From positions 3,286,001 through 3,350,000 of the forward strand of contig CP170506.1 of the NCBI GenBank assembly GCA_042691655.1: 64,000 nt of DNA. The letters run 5' to 3'. The notes beneath the pieces were generated by a model that did no database searches, was not told where the DNA came from, and saw only the letters and a program-made list of their open reading frames with translations. Within the stretch, counting starts at the first letter, position 1; each line of letters begins with the position of its first letter. The stretch comes from UBA695 sp042691655 (GTDB taxonomy: Bacteria > Verrucomicrobiota > Verrucomicrobiia > Chthoniobacterales > Chthoniobacteraceae). A program made the translations under genes and the position numbers. Shown here piece after piece: positions 52,849 to 62,100 of this stretch.

Positions 52849-55800
52849 TCACGGCGCGAATTGCCGATTTTCCACCACCCGCCATTTGTAATAATTATCC
52901 AGGGTGTTTGTGCCAGATATTTGGGAAGTGTCGCCAGCGTAGTCGGGGATGGCCGTGCTGTTGCTGTTGATGAATCGCTCGATGGTGGTGGATCCGCGAT
53001 ATTCGCCCGTCACCAGGTCCCTCCCTTCCGTCCAGGTGCCCGGGGTGCTGTTGGGGGATTTGTGCAGCGCCTGGGCGCGGAAATGGACGGTGTAGGTGTT
53101 CGATTTGGTGGTCAGCCGTGGATAGAGCGTGGTGTAAATACGCTCGCGCAGGTTGTCGCCGGTGAGGGCGTGGCTCGCCCAAAAGTCCGGCATCGTTGCC
53201 GCGGTCTGCCCCAAGTTGGCCGGGATAATGTGCACGTCGCAAATCTCCGAGGCGGATTTAAAAATACTGCCTTGGGCAAACTTGGTTTGAAACTGGGCCA
53301 AGGTGGCGGCTTGATCGATGGGAAACCAAAAGTCCGAGGATGAAAACGCCGTCCCGGAAGCCCCCCCCTTGTAAACGGAGCTTGTAGTATTGGATAAGGC
53401 GGCCACCTTTTCCGATTTGAATAAGGCATACAAGCCCGTGGAGCGCGTAATATACGTAAACGGGAGAATTTGGTAATTCATGTTGATCTTGCCCGCCGTG
53501 GAGAAGCGGTCGCTGATGGCGTACGGTTCCACCACCGGCATCCAGAAGAGATCCAGGAGGAGGTGATCTTTCGGGGTTTGGGCTCCGGGATGCCCGGTTT
53601 GCGGACGGAACAGCAAGGTTTGCCAGGGGGTGGCTGAGATCACTCCCGTGGACAGAGATCCGAACATCCCGGGCGATGGCATCTGGCGATTGGGTGAGAA
53701 AAAGGTGCTCGTAGTCGGCAAAACCGCATTCCCATTGGAGAAGCCGCTGAAGTAGGGAATGTAGCTGGCCGTGTTGTTCACCTCCCCCTCGTCCGGTTTG
53801 TTGATGTAGGGGCCGTCGCCAGCCCAGGCGATGCCGTTGTCAAAGTCCCCGGTGCTTTGGGGCGTTTGGGTCGGAGCGGCGGAGATGTCCGGATAAACCG
53901 CAGGGGGGTAAGTGACCGTGGGGGAGGCGCTGGGAAGGTAGGAGCCGCTGCAATCGTTGTTGGGCATGGTGGAGGTGTCCATCACCGATCCCGGCCCCTT
54001 TGTGAGGCTCGCGGCCATGCGTCGGGAAGTGTCGCTATAATAACGGTGCGGCTGGAAAAAATTGGGCCCGACGCTATTGCTCGCAGCGGCAAGCCGGAAG
54101 TCGCCATGGGCCGCCTCCATCGTGCGAATAGTGTCCGCATCCGGCCTCACGAAAAGACCGCCCGCATTGGTTTTTTGCGTTATCATGAAGAGCCGCCCCT
54201 GGGTGCCGAACGTAGTGCCCGTGCCGGAGACTACGGGAGACATACAACCCAGCTTGTTGAAGGCCCACCAGTTTTGCTTTGCGTTATTGGTGCCCAAGCC
54301 GGACGTCACGATATTGGGAACGGGGATCGCTACATTGGCTGGAAACCGGACTTGGATGGTCTGGATGAGTTGGCTGCTGTTTAGCGTGGAACTCGTTGCG
54401 CTGGTGTAAAGCTGGATCGTCAGCGGAGTACCGCCCCCGCTGAAGGTCATCGTATTGGGGCCGGTGGTGGCATCGCTGATTTTGATGGGATCGCTAATGA
54501 ATGGGTAAACATCAGCGCTCGAAGCCGTGGAATCCGCTGGTAGATTTCCCCTGGCCGGTGCGTCCTTGGAATAGCCCGTGGAATTGCCACCGACGGATGG
54601 CATACCCCCACCGTTGCCAAAACCAAAGGCGCGATAGCCGGGCTGAGCGCCGAATCTGGACAAATTATCGTAAAGACCGTTGGGCCGGAATGTGCTAATG
54701 CCAGAAGTGATGGTGGAAAAGAGCTTGCTTCCGTTGACGGTCAAATTTTCCAAGCCCGAAATCTGGATCCGCATGTCGCCCACCATGCCGACAAACCCCA
54801 GCGATGGGCAGAAGAACTCGGGGAAGATGAGCGCCTGAATATATCTCTCTTTGATTCCCTCGCTTGTATTGCTGACGAGAGGTGTTCCGTTGAGCACGAG
54901 GTTTACGGACGACGTCGTGCCCGAGGCGACGTTGCTGGAGGGATCGTCCGGTGAAGCGTTGCAAATGAACACAATTCCGAGCTTCGATATTGTGTAATAC
55001 CTGCCAAAACCCATCGTCGGGGTTCCTGACGGGGTATAGTGGGTGGGTGCTACCCAGCCATAGCCAGCGGTAACGTTTCGAAGTCCCATGCTGGCATTCC
55101 ATGTTGAGGGGAAGCCATTGGTGTAGCGATTGGTGCTGGAAAGCAGAGCGTCCTGAAGATCCATGCAACGGATGTAATCGAAGATCTCCGTGAGGATCTG
55201 GTCGCGGTCATTGGGGTATTTTGCGTGGAAGCTGTTCCCAAAACCGGGGATGGTTTGGGTCGTCAGGTATTGGAGATAACTGTAGAGCTGGGTATTGCGA
55301 CTGATATCCTGGATCTCAGTGGTGCTGTTATGGTCCTTTCGCTGGAAGCAGTAGGGCTTGCTGTTGACCGTCGAGCAGAAGGCGATGAGCCGATCGTAAG
55401 CCGTGGTGTAGTTGAGGTCCGCGGTTCCGTTGGCGTTGAGTTGATAAATGGGCCAGCAGGCGACCCGGGGAAGATTAAACAGGTTGGTTTCCGGAGCCCG
55501 GCTGTGCGCGGTGAGGAAGAATTTAGACGTTTCGAGCTGGGACTTGGTCAGCCCCGCGTTGCTCGACCGCGAGGTTCCGTCGAAAATCAGCTCGTCCACG
55601 CTGGCATACAGCCGGTCCGTGTCCGAGGTCAGCGCCGATGTCGCCGTCGTCGTGCCTTTCTCTGATCCGCCGCCCACGACGCGCGGGACAATGCTATAGA
55701 TTTGGTTTGCCGTGAGATTGGGCAGGGCGGACGAAAGGCACGTCATGGCGGGATGCCCCGGATAGCGCTGGAATTCATGTTGCGCCGGTTGGTAGGTGGC

Positions 55801-56592
55801 CAGGGCATATTGCGCATAGGTCGAGCTGACCACCGGGGGAGCCCAATACGTTCCTTCGCTTGCCGTGTTGACGTTCACTTTGCAAGTGTCGTCGTCCGCC
55901 CAGAAGGCAATGCGCCCGACGATGGGATTGGCGGTGGTTTCTCCGGCGACGGTAACCATGTTGTCGGCTATTTTAGTGGGCGCCACCATGGTTCCATCGC
56001 GCAATTTATAGAGCCATTGCACGGGCATTGGGATTGGCTGATAGGTGGATGAGCCCGGTACTGATGTGATGGAATAGCCCTCCACTGCGGATCCGGTGGT
56101 GGAAGCGGTGGTGCCACTTGCGGACGGGTCGAGGATGGGAAAAATTTTCACGCCCTCTATTTCCACGGGTGCGTTCAAGTCGGTCCAGAGCGCGGTGTCG
56201 GTGCTCCACGTTAGGGGCGGCATGTCGGTCGAGGTTCCGTTGGTGATCGGCACACTGCCTGAGATCATTGCCGGTGCGGAATAGAGTTTATAGGCGTTGA
56301 GCAGGTTGCCGTTCACATCGAATGTCCGAATCATGCCCGGCTGGGAAGCCCAGGCCACATTCGCCCCACGCGTGGTGGCAATATGAATCTGTCCCTGCAC
56401 CAAGCTGACGGCGGTATCCGCCAACTGGTGTGCCGAGCCCGCAGAGTGGTATGCGAAAGTCGAGGCGCGTTCTGTGGTCACTCTGCAAAGGAAGCCCACG
56501 GTCAGCCCGGCCAGCAGCACCAAAAATGTGAGTACCAGCACCAGGGCAAAACCTGCGGGGCGCGTTTTTGTGGGAGGAGGGAGTGATTTCAT
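52849..56592 (-). CDS. Verru_Chthon cassette protein A, copy 3 (GspK-like)
   Basis: The 1247-residue protein begins GFALVLVLTFLVLLAGLTVGFL, without the pilin Glu. GRIAFWADDDTCKVNVNTASEG and DLFWMPVVEPYAISDRFSTAGKINMNYQILPF are the GspK-like motifs and are nearly the same as in copy 2. It ends NRQFAP. The frame is open to 57258, but the ATG at 56592 overlaps the D stop as ATGA and opens the membrane helix, so I start there. It is last of the order B-C-D-A. Confidence 0.87.
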   Translation of the reverse strand: MKSLPPPTKTRPAGFALVLVLTFLVLLAGLTVGFLCRVTTERASTFAYHSAGSAHQLADTAVSLVQGQIHIATTRGANVAWASQPGMIRTFDVNGNLLNAYKLYSAPAMISGSVPITNGTSTDMPPLTWSTDTALWTDLNAPVEIEGVKIFPILDPSASGTTASTTGSAVEGYSITSVPGSSTYQPIPMPVQWLYKLRDGTMVAPTKIADNMVTVAGETTANPIVGRIAFWADDDTCKVNVNTASEGTYWAPPVVSSTYAQYALATYQPAQHEFQRYPGHPAMTCLSSALPNLTANQIYSIVPRVVGGGSEKGTTTATSALTSDTDRLYASVDELIFDGTSRSSNAGLTKSQLETSKFFLTAHSRAPETNLFNLPRVACWPIYQLNANGTADLNYTTAYDRLIAFCSTVNSKPYCFQRKDHNSTTEIQDISRNTQLYSYLQYLTTQTIPGFGNSFHAKYPNDRDQILTEIFDYIRCMDLQDALLSSTNRYTNGFPSTWNASMGLRNVTAGYGWVAPTHYTPSGTPTMGFGRYYTISKLGIVFICNASPDDPSSNVASGTTSSVNLVLNGTPLVSNTSEGIKERYIQALIFPEFFCPSLGFVGMVGDMRIQISGLENLTVNGSKLFSTITSGISTFRPNGLYDNLSRFGAQPGYRAFGFGNGGGMPSVGGNSTGYSKDAPARGNLPADSTASSADVYPFISDPIKISDATTGPNTMTFSGGGTPLTIQLYTSATSSTLNSSQLIQTIQVRFPANVAIPVPNIVTSGLGTNNAKQNWWAFNKLGCMSPVVSGTGTTFGTQGRLFMITQKTNAGGLFVRPDADTIRTMEAAHGDFRLAAASNSVGPNFFQPHRYYSDTSRRMAASLTKGPGSVMDTSTMPNNDCSGSYLPSASPTVTYPPAVYPDISAAPTQTPQSTGDFDNGIAWAGDGPYINKPDEGEVNNTASYIPYFSGFSNGNAVLPTTSTFFSPNRQMPSPGMFGSLSTGVISATPWQTLLFRPQTGHPGAQTPKDHLLLDLFWMPVVEPYAISDRFSTAGKINMNYQILPFTYITRSTGLYALFKSEKVAALSNTTSSVYKGGASGTAFSSSDFWFPIDQAATLAQFQTKFAQGSIFKSASEICDVHIIPANLGQTAATMPDFWASHALTGDNLRERIYTTLYPRLTTKSNTYTVHFRAQALHKSPNSTPGTWTEGRDLVTGEYRGSTTIERFINSNSTAIPDYAGDTSQISGTNTLDNYYKWRVVENRQFAP

Positions 56593-57212
56593 GGCCGGAA
56601 AACGGTGACCTTTCCCGTGAGGGGATTCACTTGGATGGTATAATAGTTGGCTGGCACCGGGCCCTTCGCGTTGGTGTTTTGCAGTGTAAGAAAATTGTTC
56701 GTGCCCGTCACCGAGCTGTCCGTCGCGCCGTTGGCCCGGAACCGGAAGCCCACATACGACACCAAGCCATAGGCAGGCAGGTTGGTTGTGCCCGTAATGG
56801 CCGTTCCCGTGAGCAGAGGCGACAGGGTGGTGGTATCCGGCGGGCTGATGGTCACCCCTTGAGGAAACGTGACAATCCGGCTCAGCGGCTTGTCCGACGG
56901 GCCGCTGTTTGTTTGTACTACGCGCCAAATTTGCATCCCGCCCCAGCCCGCCGTGCTGCGCCCACTGGTGACGGGGAGATAGAAAAAGACCACCTTCACA
57001 TCGAGATTTCCGGTTACAGCCTCTTGCCGGGCTCGCGCAATCTCGTCCCCCACCAGTTGCCCTGCACGCGTTAAATTGGAGCCCATGGCGATCGAGTTCA
57101 CCGCGGGCGCAATGAACGTCATCAAAATGGCGGCGATCGACATCACCAAGAGAAGTTCGATCAGCGAAAATGCGGGGGCGCTTTGCCCCGTCGGGGTTGG
57201 GGGCAATCTCAT
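56589..57212 (-). CDS. Verru_Chthon cassette protein D, copy 3 (pseudopilin-like)
   Basis: The 207-residue protein has the prepilin signal SAPA/FSLIELLLVMSIAAILMTF, the GspH-like helix NLTRAGQLVGDEIARARQEA, and the end ANYYTIQVNPLTGKVTVFRP. I start at 57212, where ATG overlaps the C stop as ATGA; 57221 is an in-frame alternative. It is the only D protein placed after C rather than first. Confidence 0.86.
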   Translation of the reverse strand: MRLPPTPTGQSAPAFSLIELLLVMSIAAILMTFIAPAVNSIAMGSNLTRAGQLVGDEIARARQEAVTGNLDVKVVFFYLPVTSGRSTAGWGGMQIWRVVQTNSGPSDKPLSRIVTFPQGVTISPPDTTTLSPLLTGTAITGTTNLPAYGLVSYVGFRFRANGATDSSVTGTNNFLTLQNTNAKGPVPANYYTIQVNPLTGKVTVFRP

Positions 57213-58189
57213 TTCGTCCATTTTGACTCCCTGATGGCAACGGCACTGGAAAAAACACGATAGGGGATCTTTGCGTCCTGGAGCGCCATTTCCAGCTTGC
57301 TTAAATCATTTTCAAACTCACTCGTGACCGTAAATTTTCCCGCCAGCGCGGCGGTGATTTTGGCGGGCGGTGTGGAGCCGTTTTCCGCCCGCTTGGCAAA
57401 AGCTTCGTCAATGGCAACCATCGTCACTTGCATGATGGGTGGCAATTGGTTGGCCGTTACCGGCTGGGGGTTTGCGGTGGCGTTTAGCGTGGAATCGCAA
57501 GTGTAGTCGGCGGTAAGATCGGGGGAGGCCAAAGCGGGGTCCGGGTCTTGCGGGCGGATGAATAACGCGATGATATTGTCAGCCGCGGGGTAACTGCTGG
57601 CGACAAAATCGGTAAACCAAGCATTGCCCGATGAAGTATAAACCGAGTTTTGCTCCGTCGGCACAATCAGTTGCATCAGCCGGTAACGATAGACTTGGTT
57701 TGCCTTAACATGGGCTGGTACCGTATTGTTGGTTGAGAAGCTGACATAATAGCCGCAGACATTCAGAAGGGATTCCATCCCACAGTATCCCGAAGTATTT
57801 AGTGTGTAACTGGCCGGCGCCACAAAGAAGAATACCTGCCCGGTGCCCGGTGTGCCGGGATAGGCGCCGGAGCCCGAGAGACCGATGGTGAATTTGAGTT
57901 CCGATTGGCGCAAATAGCGCGTTGCGTTGGAACTGTCGTCATAGCCGATATAAGTATTCAGCGTCGCCTGGCTGAGTTTTCGCGTCAGAGTGTCAAAAGC
58001 CATGCGCGCACTTTGGAAAGCGTCCACTTTTGCCGACGAAGAAAGCCAGATCGTTGAGGCATTCGTGATCATCGAGAGCAGCAATACGATAATCAGAGAT
58101 AATATCGTCAGCGAGACCAGCAACTCCAAAAGGGTAAAAGCCCGAAAGCCCGGTTTGCGCCGCGGTGGAATGGGGGAAAAAGAGAGCAT
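57209..58189 (-). CDS. Verru_Chthon cassette protein C, copy 3 (pseudopilin-like)
   Basis: The 326-residue protein has the prepilin signal FRA/FTLLELLVSLTILSLIIVLLL (Ala at -1). RMAFDTLTRKLSQATLNTYIGY, RYLRQSELKFTIG, QVTMVAIDEAFAKRA and the end YRVFSSAVAIRESKWTK match copy 2. The ATG at 58189 lies 8 bp after the B stop. A TTG at 58201 overlapping that stop is possible. Confidence 0.86.
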   Translation of the reverse strand: MLSFSPIPPRRKPGFRAFTLLELLVSLTILSLIIVLLLSMITNASTIWLSSSAKVDAFQSARMAFDTLTRKLSQATLNTYIGYDDSSNATRYLRQSELKFTIGLSGSGAYPGTPGTGQVFFFVAPASYTLNTSGYCGMESLLNVCGYYVSFSTNNTVPAHVKANQVYRYRLMQLIVPTEQNSVYTSSGNAWFTDFVASSYPAADNIIALFIRPQDPDPALASPDLTADYTCDSTLNATANPQPVTANQLPPIMQVTMVAIDEAFAKRAENGSTPPAKITAALAGKFTVTSEFENDLSKLEMALQDAKIPYRVFSSAVAIRESKWTK

Positions 58190-58197
58190 TAATCCGA

Positions 58198-58686
58198 TCA
58201 ATTACCCGAGTTGGGCACGTGCACGACATAACTGTTAGTCACCGCGGAAGCGCCCGCACCCGTGGCAATCTGTATGGTAATGGTGCGGAGGCCGTCTTTT
58301 ACCGCATCGAGATCAAAATTGCCAGTGGCATCCACGGAGTTGGTTGATCCGGGATAAACGGGAGCCGTGTTGTTGAGCGCTGCCGTCACGCGGAAATAGG
58401 CTTTCCCCGTTGCTGCCGCTGAAGAACTCGTCAAAATATCCCCCTGCTCATCGTAGTAGGAAGTCGTTTGCGACGGGAAGTTTGCCGCCAATTCACTATA
58501 CGGGGTAAGCAACGCTTTCGCTGTGATTTGTTGGACAATCTGGCTTTCCCTCATCATGTCCATTGCCTGTCGCATCATGGTCAGCCCTACCGGCATCACG
58601 CCGATCATGGCGAGCAAACTGAAAGCGATGATTCCGAGGGCCACGGCGGTTTCAATTAACGTAAATGCACGGCGAGTCTCTTTCAT
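58198..58686 (-). CDS. Verru_Chthon cassette protein B, copy 3 (pseudopilin-like)
   Basis: The 162-residue protein has a very short leader (MKETRRA) before FTLIETAVALGIIAFSLLAM, then MIGVMPVGLTMMRQAMDMM and SYYDEQGDI. I start at the ATG at 58686; a GTG at 58716 would extend the leader by 10 residues. It opens cassette 3 (B-C-D-A) and is divergent from the giant PEP-CTERM gene at 59130. Confidence 0.86.
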   Translation of the reverse strand: MKETRRAFTLIETAVALGIIAFSLLAMIGVMPVGLTMMRQAMDMMRESQIVQQITAKALLTPYSELAANFPSQTTSYYDEQGDILTSSSAAATGKAYFRVTAALNNTAPVYPGSTNSVDATGNFDLDAVKDGLRTITIQIATGAGASAVTNSYVVHVPNSGN

Positions 58687-59129
58687 CTGGAACTGGAGGG
58701 AAAAGGGAAAGTTCACACGAGGGAGGGAACACGCTCAAAATCTCATACTATCATAGGTGAGTCAAGTGGCAGTTTTTAAAATTTTTGGGCGCTCACACCG
58801 CCGCGTTTCGCCTATTTATAAGGGTCCACAGGCGGCTCAAAGATTTCAAAAAAGTTGTTGCAATGGCTCAGCGATCAGTGTTAAACAGCTCGACGGATCA
58901 CATATGTTAGTTCCTCCCGCTGGTTTTCTGCCAGCAAGTCCCTCTACTTAAAAAACCAATGGATATCCAGACGTCATTTATAAAGGCAGGGGCGGTTTGC
59001 TTGAAGCCGGAGTCGCCAGTCGGCCCCATTGCGGAAAGCTTCTTCCTCCCTTTTGTTTACTGAATTTCCCCCCCTATTTTCCACGCATCCTCAAACCCTG
59101 AAAATCGTTCCTACCCCTCCCTATATCCC
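58687..59129. other. 443-bp divergent regulatory region, no gene seen
   Basis: The region between cassette 3 and the giant PEP-CTERM gene has no supportable open frame. Toward the cassette there is a TTGACT (58765-58760 on the minus strand) without a convincing -10. Two ATTTATAA-containing stretches near 58811 and 58972 are each followed by G-rich sequence and could be -10 regions. GCTGG-TTTTCTG-CCAGC near 58919-58935 is a possible hairpin. The AACTGAGTAA box is absent. Confidence 0.5.
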
Positions 59130-62100
59130 GTGAAAACATCCCCCATCACTTCCTCGTTTGTGAAAACCCCACAGCTTGTGCTAACGCGTCATTTGTGGGC
59201 CGCGCCGCGATCCCTCGGGGTCTGTGCGGTCGTTATTACAACCCTCGCCTTCTTGCCGGGCCGGTCCGCATCGGCAGCAACCAGCAGCTGGGTTGGCGCC
59301 GATGGCGCGGACTGGAACACTTCCACTAATTGGAGTGCAACAAAGCCGGGTTCCGCCGATACGGCGCTTATCAATACCGCGGTCTCTACGCTGGCGAACG
59401 CCAGTGGAAACAACCAGAGCGTTTCCAGCATTACCTTTGATACCAATTCGAGCACGATGACGGTCGGCTCGACCGGTGGCAACCAATTGATTCTTTCCAA
59501 TAACGGCAAGATCACGCTTGCTTCCACTTTGGTCGGGTCCGGGAAAACGATTACGATCAACTCGCCACTTGTACTGACCCCGGCCAGCAGCACCACGGCA
59601 GGGGCCTATTCATTCGTCAACAGCAATACGGATTCCTCCAACACGCTCGTGTTTGGCGGCTCCATTTCCAGTGCCGTTACCAGTACCGCCACCACGTTAA
59701 CCCTGGACGGGGTTAACACCGGCAACAACACCATTAGCGGTGTGATCTCCAATGGTAGCGCCACCACATTTGCCCTGACCAAAACAGGCGCCGGGACGTG
59801 GATTCTTACCGGGGCCAATACCTATAATGGCGTCACCACCATCAACGCGGGCACGCTTGCGTTCAGCGGCAACGGAACGCTTGCGTCGACCGCGGGGATC
59901 ACTCTCGGCCTGGGTGCTACCCTAACGATTAATAACACAGCGGGAATTGTGTCAAACCGCCTCAACAACCAAAAGGTGACGATTTCAACCGGGGCCAGCG
60001 GCAACCCCGCCGTGGCAACCCTCAATTACATTAGCGGCGAGGGCGACAACGCCGAAAAGATCGGCACGCTGCAACTCAACAGCGGCGGAATCACTGGGGT
60101 AACGAACATCAATCTTGTCGCCAACACCACCGGCACCACGGCGTTGACCATTGCCAATATCAGCAGAGGGGTGGGCTCCACGGTGGTGGTGTCCGGCAGC
60201 AATCTTGGCAAGGGGACGGGGGCGGGCTATGCCAATCTCTATTTGACAACGCCCTCCTCGACGGACACCTATGGCGGGGGCGGGGCCGCCGGGTCGACCA
60301 CCATTTCCATTGCCTCCTACATCCTCGGTCAGGACACCGCGCTCACGGGCGACGACCAGTATGGCTTTGTCACCGTTTCCAGCGCTGCCACCTCCAACGG
60401 CATGCGGCTCTTAAGTTCCAGCGAATACGCCAGTACCATCACCGGCGGCACATCGGTTTTAAACAACGTCAACCTGACCAGTACGATCAGCGGCTTATCA
60501 GGCAACACGACGATCAACTCCCTGCGCCTGGCCAGTGGAGGCGGCGTGACGAATTCGGGAACCTTGGTTCTTAACAGCGGGGCCATTCTTGCGCTTACCG
60601 GCAACACGGGGATTTCCAACGGCACCTTGTTCGCAGGGAGCACCGGCAACCAGGAATTGGTGGTGCAAACTATTGGAGATACCGTTATCTCCAGTAATAT
60701 CACTTCAAAAGGCGTCACCAAAAGCGGTTCGGGCACGCTGACGCTTAGCGGCACTGTTAATTCAACTTCCAACTTTTGCGTCAACAGCGGCAATCTCACG
60801 GAAACCAGCACGGGCGTTCTAAATCTTGGCGCGAATGCCCTTACCCTTACCAGCAGCGGAACTTCGCTGGTCATTCTGGCCGGTTCCAACAGCTACACGG
60901 GAGCGACCACCGCGAACGCAGGAGTCATTCTCAACCTCAGAAACAATGCGGCCATCGGCACCAGCACCCTTACCGCCAATATGGGTTCAACGGTGCAATT
61001 GCAGGGCGGCATTAATGTTACGGGCTCAACTTTGACGCTGGTGGGTTATGGGGCGGCCGGACAAAACGGCGCGCTGGTCAACGTCAGCGGCACCAATAGC
61101 TATGCCGGGGCGATTGCCAATATTGGCAACGGTTCGGTCAACGGGAACTGGATCAGTTCGGATGCCGGTCTCTTACAATTCACCAACACCGCCTCATTTT
61201 ACGTGGGAAGCCGGGGCTTGAGCCTCACGGGGGCGGGCAACGGCACGATTGCAGGCGCGATCGTCTATCACTCGGGCGACGGCGGGGTCTACAAATATGG
61301 CCCGGGAACATGGACGCTCACCGGGGCAAACACCGCCACAGCCGCATGGGGCGTCTATGGCGGCACCTTACAAATTGGCGATGGGACGAGCGGCAGCCTG
61401 GCTTCCGGTTCATCTGTCGTCGTGATCGGCGCGGCGGGAGTCGGCGCGGGCACGCTCAACTTCAAGGAAGCTGCGGGCGCCACCCAGACGACGGGGTCAT
61501 TGACGTTTGCCGCCGGTGACGGCACGGTGCAATCCACCTACGGCGGCAGCGGCACGACCAGCTTGACCTTCACCAACCTCCTGGCGCGAACCGCCGGCGC
61601 CACCGGCAACTTTGTTGTGAGCAACGGAGTCAACGGAACCAGCAACAAGATCGCCTTGACGCAAGTCGCGGGGGTCGCGACCTCGACCGGAACGCTCCTC
61701 GACAAAGGATATTTCTTTGGCGGCAACAGCTACGCCGCTTACGACACCGGCGGTTACCTGCGGGCTTACAATTATGCCACTGATACGGGCGGCGTGACCA
61801 CCTCGGGGGGCGCAACCTTTGGCGCGACGACCGCCGCAAGCAACGTCCAGATGACCGGCGATATTACCGCGCAGACATCCGGGACCATCAACACGCTCAA
61901 CCTGAATGGCAACAACAATCTTACCCTGGCATCCGGGACGCTGGTGGTGAACGGCATCCTAAAATCGGGCAATATCGCGGGCGGCTCCACCATCAGCGGC
62001 GGCGCGGGCCTGTCGGCGGCCAGCGGCGCGGAATTGGTGGTGCGTACCGATGGGGCCAATGACACATTGACCATCAATAGCGGTATCCTGGCCAATGGAG

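Noticed and set aside
56593..57258. N-terminal extension of cassette protein A copy 3
   Set aside because: It lies within gene D in another frame; the ATGA overlap at 56589-56592 marks the real start.
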